Below, piece after piece: positions 1-10,500 of a stretch of 64,000 nt of DNA. The position numbers and the translations under genes were made by a program. The stretch is taken from contig NC_047083.1 in NCBI RefSeq assembly GCF_902459465.1, positions 6,439,526 to 6,503,525 of the forward strand, written 5' to 3'. The first letter of the stretch is position 1. Each line of letters begins with the position of its first letter. Below the pieces are notes generated by a model, which saw nothing but the letters and a program-made list of their open reading frames with translations, did no database searches and was not told the origin of the DNA. The stretch is from Asterias rubens (Eukaryota > Echinodermata > Asteroidea > Forcipulatida > Asteriidae).

Positions 1-921
1 GAGGGTGGAAGGGGGTTGCTTAGCGTGGCGGACAGTGTTAACATCGAGCGCAGAAGCTTGCATTGTCATGTCAGGAGGACCGAGGAGAGCTTGTTGAAAG
101 TTGCACAAAGGTACACGAGGGCAGACGAAGTTGGGCCGAAAGAGTACAAGAGGGAAAGGAAGGAGGAAAGACATCAAGATTGGAGGAACAAACCACTTCA
201 TGGCCGGTTCTTGAGGTGTACTGAGGAAGTGGCCAGCAGCAAGTCATGGAATTGGTTAAAGAGTGGAGAACTAAAGAAGGAAACAGAGGGCTTGATTACT
301 GCGGCGCAAGACCAGTCTCTAAGGACAAATGTAATGAAGGCAAGGATAGAGACAGCAAACGTCTCTCCTATGTGTAGAATGTGCAATAAAGCAGAGGAGA
401 CTGTATTTCATATTGTTAGCGAATGCAGTAAGATGGCCCAGACGGAGTACAAAGGAAGACATGACAAGCTGGCCAAGGTGATTCACTGGGATCTGTGTAA
501 GAAGTATGGTGTCAAAGTGCTTGCGAAATGGTACGACCATGTTCCGGAGAAAGTTGTAGAGAACGACCAGGTCAAGATCCTATGGGACTTTAACATTCAG
601 ACCGATCATGTTATACAACATAGGCGTCCGGATGTTGTGCTATTAGATAAGACGAAGAAGATGTGTTATCTCATTGACATAGCTGTGCCAGGTGATATAA
701 GGGTAGCTTCGAAGGAGATGGAAAAGATCGAGAAGTACCAGGACCTGGCCAGGGAACTTCGTAAGATTTGGCAGGTAAAGGTAAAAGTAGTCCCCGTGGT
801 GGTTGGAGCACTTGGCACCATTCCCAAAGCACTGGGGAAACATCTAGATGAAATAGGGACAAATGTGAGGGTAGAGATCTGTTACAGAAGGCAGCGCTTT
901 TGGGAACAGCGAGGATCCTGA
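1..921 (+). CDS. R2-like non-LTR retrotransposon, C-terminal part of the polyprotein (5' end outside window)
   Basis: The reading frame is open from the window edge to a TGA at 919-921, so it is a 5'-truncated view. After a basic stretch, a C-x2-C-x8-H-x4-C zinc knuckle (CRMC...H...C, about residue 120-137) is followed by a PD-(D/E)xK-type nuclease region: RRPDVVLLD, then LIDIAVPGD, then a lysine-rich KEMEKIEKYQDLAREL. This order (CCHC finger, then restriction-like endonuclease at the C terminus) is typical of R2-clade LINEs, which cut target DNA and prime reverse transcription there. The reverse transcriptase itself lies to the left of the window. The visible part has no internal stop, so the copy may be young. 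A TAA-type microsatellite follows 3'. Confidence 0.8.
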   Translation, partial: EGGRGLLSVADSVNIERRSLHCHVRRTEESLLKVAQRYTRADEVGPKEYKRERKEERHQDWRNKPLHGRFLRCTEEVASSKSWNWLKSGELKKETEGLITAAQDQSLRTNVMKARIETANVSPMCRMCNKAEETVFHIVSECSKMAQTEYKGRHDKLAKVIHWDLCKKYGVKVLAKWYDHVPEKVVENDQVKILWDFNIQTDHVIQHRRPDVVLLDKTKKMCYLIDIAVPGDIRVASKEMEKIEKYQDLARELRKIWQVKVKVVPVVVGALGTIPKALGKHLDEIGTNVRVEICYRRQRFWEQRGS

Positions 922-1048
922 GAAAGACCCTTGAGATCTAAGGCTACGGGACGTAGCCCGGCTCGAGGAGTTACCGGCACAAAGGAAAATGAGATCTTTC
1001 TTTTGCATGCTGTGATAAAATGAAATAATAATAATAATAATAATGAGA
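922..1048. repeat. R2-like element 3' flank and (TAA)n microsatellite
   Basis: A short non-coding tail follows the retrotransposon stop. It ends in a run of TAA triplets at about 1025-1048. The triplet run also serves as the 3' (ATT)n tail of the minus-strand LINE fragment that follows, so two retroelements meet here. Confidence 0.55.
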
Positions 1049-1480
1049 CTTGTAATGCGCACATATCAACCCTGCTGGGTGTTCAAGGCGCAGTGAAACC
1101 AAAAACAAAACAAAAACAAAACACAACACAAAGAAAAACAGACACAACAAAATTAGTCATTGAAAACCTGTGACATAAGATCAGTTTTGAGAAGAGACTT
1201 GAATTTTTCGGTACGAAGACAAGATCGAAGATTAAGTGGTAGAGAGTTCCAGATGCGTGGCGCGGCTGAAGAAAAAGACCTGTCACCCCATGAGTGTCGA
1301 GACTTGGGTTCAATTTTGTTTTCTCTGCGTTTTTTCCTGGTGGTGTAGAGTGCTGTTGTTGCTTTTATGGGATTTGTTCTTCCATGTTTGTTTCTCAATT
1401 GTTCTGTGTATTGCTTTTTCTACAGGGCCTCCAGGGAGAACAGTGTTTTGACACTAATGGGGTTACCATCAGTGATACTT
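1028..1480 (-). mobile_element. LINE 3' end, minus strand (CR1/Jockey/L2-like), 5' truncated
   Basis: The minus-strand frame 1398 to 1153 ends with a motif typical of the last residues of many LINE ORF2 proteins: WGDRSFSSAAPRIWNSLPL, then a basic C terminus. Downstream on the minus strand the sequence runs through CCTTGAACACCCAGCAGGG and GATATGTGCGC to an (ATT)n tail at 1028-1048. Only the extreme 3' end is present, as in a 5'-truncated reverse-transcription product. The clade is not certain because no reverse-transcriptase core is present. A second (TAA)n run lies at about 1481-1503, next to the first visible NAT10 exon. Confidence 0.6.
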
Positions 1481-1548
1481 AATAATAATAATAATAATAA
1501 TAATTATATTAATAATTGAAGATAATGACTGTTTGTTTGTGTTTGTAG

Positions 1549-4500
1549 AACACTCCCAATGATCTGCAGTTATTATCAGATGCTCCTGCTCATCATATCT
1601 TCTGTCTATTGGGACCTGTTGATCAGTCACAGAATACTCTGCCAGAAATACTGTGTGTACTACAGGTAGGTCACTCTTAAACATAAATACAAATAACATT
1701 TTACTTTGTCATTTATGCAAACTGCCACACCATGGCCCAATTTCATAGAGCTGCTAAGCACAAAAATTTGCTTAGCATGGTATTTCTTCCGTGATAAAAA
1801 ACAAGATCACCAGCCAAATTTCCACGTGATTTTCAGAATAAGCAAACAACAGCTGAATACCAGTAACAAGTAATATGCAACAAATGGAAACTTGCTTCGT
1901 AATCTTTGTTTTTATCAAGGAAGAAATTTTGTGTGCTTAGCAGCTCTATGAAATTTGGCCTAGGTTTTAAGTTCAAATTAACAGTAACTTGAAGCTCGCC
2001 CGATTCCCAAAGATGACCCGGCAGCCGCAAGAAGTCCCCTGGGGCCCTACTGAAATGCCTAGAAATCCATTGATAACTACTTGCAACCCCATCGCAAGCT
2101 ATTAATTGTGACTGGGGTATTAATGCACATGATTCAAGGTCCCCAAAATGTGTGTATACATGTAGGTGCTAGTCTTACATGCTTTATACATGTAGGTGCT
2201 AGTCTTACATGCTTTATACATGTAGGTGCTAGTCTTACATGCTTTATACATGTAGGTGCTAGTCTTAAATGCTTTATACATGTAGGTGCTAGTCTTACAT
2301 GCTTTATACATGTAGGTGCTAGTCTTACATGCTTTATACATGTAGGTGCTAGTCTTACATGCTTTATACATGTAGGTGCTAGTCTTACATGCTTTATACA
2401 TGTAGGTGCTAGTCTTAAATGCTTTATACATGTAGGTGCTAGTCTTACATGCTTTATACATGTAGGTGCTAGTCTTACATGCTTTATACATGTAGGTGCT
2501 AGTCTTACATGCTTTATACATGTAGGTGCTAGTCTTACATGCTTTATACATGTAGGTGCTAGTCTTACATGCTTTATACATGTAGGTGCTAGTCTTACAT
2601 GCTTTATACATGTAGGTGCTAGTCTTACATGCTTTATACATGTAGGTGCTAGTCTTACATGCTTTATACATGTAGGTGCTAGTCTTACATGCTTTATACA
2701 TGTAGGTGCTAGTCTTACATGCTTTATACATGTAGGTGCTAGTCTTACATGCTTTATACATGTAGGTGCTAGTCTTACATGCTTTATACATGTAGGTGCT
2801 AGTCTTACATGCTTTATACATGTAGGTGCTAGTCTTACATGCTTTATACATGTAGGTGCTAGTCTTACATGCTTTATACATGTAGGTGCTAGTCTTACAT
2901 GCTTTATACATGTAGGTGCTAGTCTTACATGCTTTATACATGTAGGTGCTAGTCTTACGTGTACATGCTTTATACTTACATATGCCAAGACAACAATGAT
3001 ACCTTTTGCATGTTTTTATGTATTGGTTAAAGGCACTGGACACTATTGGTAATTGCGAAAGACCAGTGTTTTCTCACTTGGTGTATCTCAACATGCATAC
3101 ATGTACATAACAAATCTGTGAAAATTTGAATTTAGTTGGTCGTCGAATGTTGCGAGAGAATAATGGGGAAAAAAACCTTGTTGCACAAGTGGTTCGCTTT
3201 TAGATGTTTTAATTCAAGAGCTCAGCTGAGGTCTCGAATTTGATTCAAATATTTTAGTGAGAAATTACTTCTTTCTAAAAACCTATGTTTCTTCAGAGGG
3301 AGCTGTTTGACACAATAACTTATACTATCAACAGCTCTTCATTGATCGTATCAAGGGTGTTTTTATGCTATAAATCATTTTGAGTAATTACCAACAGTGT
3401 CCAGTGCCTTTAATGAAGGTGTAAATTGTTTTCCCTAAGATCCTTGAATGATATTGATGCATCAAAGACCACCACAGAGCTCCTAAAGTACCCAGAGCTT
3501 CCAGGGCCCTTAGGCAGGTTTTGGACCCCGGCCGTAAAGGACTTTGTGCTGCGCACTTGTGTTGCGTGCGCACACAAGTGTTGCATGCGCACACAAGTTT
3601 TGGGATGTTAACATTTGCAATAACTGCAAAATGTTCCTGTTTTTTATCATGACCCATTCTCATGCCTGTATTGTTGATTGGTTGTTATCTAGGTGTGTCT
3701 GGAGGGACAGATATCTAAACAGAGTATTATGAGTAGTTTATCAAGAGGCAAGAGAGCTTCAGGTGATCTCATCCCATGGACTATCTCTCAACAGGTATCA
3801 TTACTCTTATCAATCTTTTTATGGTCGGATTTCTGATGCTTTTTTAGTTTAACAAGAAGAAGCTTAATAAAGAATGCAGTTTAAATAGGTTTGGCTTGAA
3901 GAACATGACAAAAATTTAAACAAATTCTCCATTTTTTTTTCATTTTTTTTCTAAAACTGAAATCCCTTTTTCCGTTTCAACATGTTCAAAGGGCGAGTTA
4001 TGCGAACTCTGTCTCTTTCCCCCGACTGCGGAAAATCATTGGCCCTATATGCTTGTTTTGGGGACATTCATTTGCTAGTCGACAGAGCTGGTCTTTGTTC
4101 ACACCATGTGACCAGTCTTTGACCAATCAAAGCGCGTAAACTCTGCGACTCCGAGGTACTTGACAATCAGAGCGAATAAACTCACTGAGGATTTGTTGTT
4201 TACTCTGAGGTGTCGTTATTTACTGTATGCAGATGTTGTAGACACATTTTAACATCATGTTTAAGTTGTATCCTCACATTGAAGTTACCATCCAGCCTTG
4301 TGAGTTGGGCAATGTTCGATAAACAAATATATTTAAAAAACAGCAAAGACCAGAGTTACTATATTACTATCTCAATGTCTTACTTGAATCTTTATATTAG
4401 ATTTGTTTTTTATTTGTAGTTTCAAGACAGTGATTTTCCTAGTTTATCTGGGGCACGTGTTGTAAGAATAGCCACACACCCTGACTATCAAGGGGTAAGT

Positions 4501-7500
4501 ATTTATCATACATGTATAATGTGTATTCTCTTACAATATTAATAATGACAACAAACGCAAGGGGACAACTTTGGCATCCAAATATCAGTTTTTTCTATGG
4601 ACACAATTTGTGGGAATGGAGTTGCAGCTTACATGTCAATGGGAATAGTTTGCATTGTTTCATTACCCCCAAAATGTACACTTAAAAGTAGCCATAGAAA
4701 GTACCTTTATTTTCCATCCATTATTTTAGGGTTTCTGTGAATCCTAAAGAAACACATCAACATTTAAGGCTAAGAAGCAATACAAATTATTAAATTCAGT
4801 TAATTTAGGTCTTGTCCTGCCAACAAATTGAATGAAGCATGTAATGGCAGAAGTACGCTACCCGTAGAAATGTAACATAAAGTGTGATTGGGTGTAGCTG
4901 TCTCTCTTCTGCATCATTCACTTGTTAAGTTTGACTTTTTGAAGTGTGAATGTATCATGTGTTTTGTTGAAATTGTTAGGTTTCTTATAAAAGCCCAAAT
5001 AATTTTAGGTTTAGCTTGCATTAAGTCCATTTACTTGTTTGAAAACTTTTTTGGTGGATACAGGTCCTGAAAATATATTACATCCATTGGAAAAACTGCA
5101 ACTGATTGATGTACATGTTAAAATGTCCCCCTAATGTGTTTTAAGTGCTACATGTATGTGTCTGTTTTTTTTTGTTGCCAAATGCTGCAAACCTTGATTT
5201 CAAAATATTTGTATGTATTAACTTTTTGTTGATTATATATGCTTCTGTGTCTGTAGATGGGATATGGGTCTAGATCCATGACTCTCCTTCAGCGTTACTA
5301 CCAAGGTCAGTTTCCTAATTTGGGTGAACAGTCTACATCAGCAAGATCACTTAATACTGTGGAGAATGAGGTATGGGGTTTCATTGACAGTTTTGTGAGC
5401 TTTGAACTTTGTAACAGTTATAGAAAGTATGATTCTTGTGGTTGAAAGTATTTTTTATCAAGGAAAGATTTGTCTAGTTTACAGGTGTTAAATAATAATA
5501 GTGGCTTCTTATAACGCGCATATCCCTTACTCAGTGACGCTCAAGGCTCTTTAACATACAGTATTTTCCTGCAAGGTATGTGGAACTACTTTTGCAACCT
5601 ACATGTACATGTACTCCTTTTACATGGCACCATGTAATGGTTTACAAGGTGCTGTGGCGCAATTTGCAGCTGATCAGACCAGGAATACTGGGGCGAACCC
5701 TTTCTCTTTTCGATAAGTGCACCTGGTTCTTTTACGTGGTACACAACACATGGGACCAACGGCTTTACGTCCCATCCGAAGGATGAAGCATCATGGTTAG
5801 GTGTCTTGCTTTTAAGTACACAATTGTCAAAACCAGGACTCGAACCCACACTCAGCTAATCAGAAACACCAGAGCTTGAGTCCGGTGCTCTTAACGTGTA
5901 GCGAACATTAATGTATCCCATAATGCAAATGAAGCATTTCTGGTTTTGGAACAACAAGCACTTTGTAACACTCATCACCCATGTTCGGGCCAACAGCCCG
6001 GAACACCTCTTATTTTTGTTTGTTTTTTTATTTTTATTGATACTTCTTTTTCTTCTCTACGTCCCTTGTCCCCTAACAAAAACACTGTTTCAAAACTCGT
6101 ATGAACTTGAAACTTAACACATAGTTAGCGATTTATTAGGAGAAGAAATCGTTTGAGTTACGTCACGATGACGTCATCAATTATTGAGTTATGAATATTC
6201 AAAAAATCATAACTTTTGATCTACATGAGGGATTCTTACAATCGAAACATCATCGGAATCCTCATTGAAAACTGCGTAAATGCCTCACAGACATGACTCC
6301 ATTTTGATTTTGTCTTCCGGCTCAAAAGAGAGGTTGAAAATTTCAAAATTCACGTCTAAAGAACAACATAAATCCCCAGTGGTATGTGCATAGAATACAC
6401 ACAATGTGTAGTGTATTAGCGGTGCAGCAGAGTCACGCTCCAGTGATCATCCATAGAGCGCGAAAAAGCTTCATGAAGAATAGTCTTCGTTCAAGGCGGT
6501 TAAAACATACATGTATACAGTGTCTTCTACAGTCGTCAATATTTCCTAAGTTCATATTTCCTAAACTACATAAGCTATTTTGACAATCTATACATCATAT
6601 GAAAGGGCTTTACGTACTTTACAGAAATGGATGTTGGTGAACTTTGGTTGACCTTTTGACCTGTTTAAACCTTTTAGGTTGAAATATACATCCTTTGCAA
6701 AGGCAAAGGCCTGTTTCAACAAAAATATTACCGGTGACGTCACCAAAAATACACTTTTACTAGATGACATAATCATGTTGTTTTGACAGTTTTTGCAATT
6801 TGAATCATTTATTACAAATCTGGAGAACAAAGTAAGTTGTAATATTTGTTTTTTAATCCAGGCTTTTACTCCCAGAAACCGAACACCTTTGAGTTTGTTC
6901 ACAAATTCTCTATGTCTAGTTATAGTAGTTATTGATGATAAGTGTTTAAGACTGGAATTCTTGTCCGATACTTTTAGGAGATGGATTTAATAGAAGAAGT
7001 GATTGCACCAAAGAAGAATCTACCTCCGTTACTGTCTAAGCTGAGTGAAAGACAAGCAGAGAAACTGGATTACCTTGGTGTGTCCTTCGGTTTGACTTCA
7101 GATCTACTCAGGTAATAACAATTACAGGATGGTACAGGAAATGTAAGCATCATTAATAAGGGAATAAACGGGTAGCGACGAGTTCTTAAACTGCCATTTA
7201 AAACCGGCAGAGTTTTGGCCGTGCGATAAAAAGGTTTTAAACGGCAGTAAAACTAACAGTTACTTATCAGGGGTCGCTAAAAAGTCCATAGGCTAGCTCT
7301 GGCTGTAAACTTACAGCGACCACGCTGAACTGCTATGCAAACATCGTGGAAAATTAGTACTGGTGGGAACGCATGATAGAATTACATCAAAGCCTGTCAC
7401 AGTAACTTTCCACGTGGCAACGGAAGAAAAAGTCAAATGGGAACACGGCTTATGACATACACTTCTTGATAGTTCTACTTTCACAACTTTTGAACCAAAG

Positions 7501-10500
7501 GTGGTACTGTATCAATGTTAACAGTATTAAAGCATATATTATGCTCTTTTAATATGAGTGCAAAACTACCTGGGTCGAAAGATTACTCATTTTGCATGAT
7601 CATTTGTGCTTTGCTCTTGAATGTATATGAGTGGTCCACAACTTTGTTGGTATACTTTTTCTATATGTTTCTATGCTACAAATGAATTCATCTTGTGTTT
7701 TTTTTTTTAGATTCTGGAAGAAAGGTGGATTTGTCCCTGTCTACCTCAGACAGACTCCGGTAAATACTTTAATGAACCACTATTTGAAACGTTATATTTT
7801 CATTTTCCCCTCACGTACTTTCAAAATCGTTTTGTCAATAGAAAAAAAAAGTGAATAAATAGCCAGTCATTTCTATTAAAGCATACATAGTGTAGCCCTT
7901 CCGCTCAAGAATTACAATATTCATGTTTTGTTTCCAAAGACCAATACTGTATCATGCATGTACATTGTACATGTACATGTAGATAGCCATATCTTTGCTG
8001 ACAACTCATCTTTCTGTATTAACATACCCCTCAGTGAGCATGGGGGCTGCTTTTAACACACAGCTCTGAGGCTCTGTGCTTTACTTTTCTTTACTCTACA
8101 CATACTGGTCATGTTAATTTATTGTCCATACAAGCTGTCACTCATTGTTAATCACTACATCTTTTGGTAGTTAGCTTTATCAGTGGTTCATGTAGCTCAT
8201 TATCTATCATGTCTATGTGTGGTGAAACTCATGACTGATTGTACCTTGACAATTGTTTGTAAATGTTTACTTACATGTACATGTAGTAATAAGGTTAATG
8301 TGAGTGTGTTTTGCATTGATATCCCCACTGTATGATATTGTCTGTTGTAGAATGACCTGACTGGTGAACATTCCTGCATTATGATGAAAGTAATCAATGA
8401 AGAAATGACTCAGCAGCAATCTGGTACTGATTCATGGCTCATGGCTTTCTGGAAAGGTAAGTACCTTATTAACCCCGTCCTAACCTCTGACCCTATTACT
8501 CCCACTCTGACCTTATTAACCCCACCCTAACCTCTGACCTTGTTAACCCTACCTTAACCTCTGACCTTATTAACCCCACTCTGACCTTATTAACCCCACC
8601 CTAACCTCTGACCTTATTAACGCACTGACCTAATTAATCCAACCCTAACCTCTGACCATATTAACCACATCCTAACCCCCGACCCTATTACCCCCACTCC
8701 GACCTTATTAACCCCACCCTAACCTCTGACCTTGTTAACCCTACCTTAACCTCTGACCTTATTAACCCCACTCTGACCTAATTAATCCCACCCTAACCTC
8801 TTACCTTATTAATCCCACCCTAACCTGTGACCTTATTGACTCCATCCAAACCTCTGACCTTATTAACCCCACCCTAACCTCTGACCTTGTTAACCCCACC
8901 CTAACCTCTGACCTTGTTAACCCCACCCTAACCTCTGACCATATTAACCACACCCTCACCTCTGACCCAGCCCCTCCTTAATATAAACAAATATTTCATT
9001 TTGTTTTTAATTTTTTACAAGAGAGGCCCAAGCAAAAATAAACTATATCTAATAGGAAAATAGGCATCTAAAATCATCATGCTAATGCCATGCTTTTTGT
9101 ACATGGTGCTCAAAGCCGCTAATGTCCTTGATTTTATGAGTCAGTGAGACTAGATTTTAGTGGACTCATTTTTTGTGTGTTTTCAAAATGAGGGGGTTGA
9201 ACTGTGTTGTATCCAGTTATTGTCACTGTATCCTTAATCCACAATACATATATGTACACAGTTTGAAAACACTCAGAGGTAATTAAGTTGTGTTTGTTCT
9301 TATTTCAGATTTTAGAAGACGTTTTGTATCACTTTGTTCGTACCAGTTCCACAGCTTCAAACCCTCCATGGCTTTGAGTATACTTCACCACAAGGAATAC
9401 AAGCCACAAACACAGCGTAAGAATAACAACTACAATATTTTGAAAAGAAATTCCTTTTTTTTTTCTTTTCGTTAAAAGGTTTTTATTAATAGCAATAACA
9501 GTGTGGGGAGCCGGTCTTCACTGTGTGGAATGGCCTTGATTGGTGGCTGGCCGTTGTTAACAGCCACCAAGCTGGTCTTTACCACACAGGCTCCCAAAAC
9601 TGTTATTCCCTAAATAATGATTCGCCTGGTCTTTAAATTATTTGGCTGGTCTTGTGGCGTGTCATGGCCCAGAGGTTTAGAGCACCGGATTCAGACTCTG
9701 GTGTTTCTGATCAGAAGAGTGTGGGTTCAAGTCCCAATCAAGTCACTTGTGTCCTTTCGCAAGACACTTAGCCATGATGCTTCATCCTTGGGATGGGACA
9801 GAAAGCTGTTGGTCCAGTGTGTTGTTTAACGCACGTAAAAGTACCCAGTACACTTAATAAGAAAAGGGGTTGGCTCCAGTGTTCCTGGTTTGATTGGCAG
9901 GATTGTAAACCATTACATTGTTCAATGTAAAAGGAGTAGGTTTCATAATAAAAAAGAAGTCCCTAATACATGCCTTGAGTGTCACTGAGTGTTGGATATG
10001 TGAGCTGTAAGAAGCAAACTATTTTTATTTTTAAAAGCTATTTTTCAGTATTTTATGTGGAAATAATTCTATGGAGGATTGTTAAAGGCAGTGTACACTA
10101 TTGGTAATTACTCAAAATATTTATTAGCATAAAACCTTTCTTGAATATGAGTAATGGGGAGAGGTTGATGGTGTAGAACTGAAGTGCCATAGTTTTTGAG
10201 AAAGAAGTAATTTTCAACGAATTTGATTTTGAGACCTCGGATTTAGAACTTGAGGTCTCGAAATCAACCATCTAAACGCACACAATTTCGTGCGACAAGG
10301 GTGTTTTTTCCTTTAATTATTATCTCGCAAGTTCAGTGACCGATTGAGCTCAAATTTTCACAGGTTTGTTATTTTATGCATATGTTGAGATACATTGTAC
10401 ACCAACTACGAAGGCTAGTCTTTGACAATTACCAATAGTGTGCACTGCCTTTAATGACTTGAACATAACAAGTCAGCCTGTTTGGAAGTAATAATTCTTT

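Noticed and set aside
2151-2970. CRISPR-like array
   Set aside because: Units are adjacent identical copies without unique spacers, and the genome is animal.
2081-3052. Long open frames on both strands over the 30-bp array
   Set aside because: They exist only because the repeat period is a multiple of three and the unit has no stop. There is no start context, splice signal or domain.
8460-8970. Interstitial telomere
   Set aside because: The telomere-like word returns every 27 bp, not every 6.
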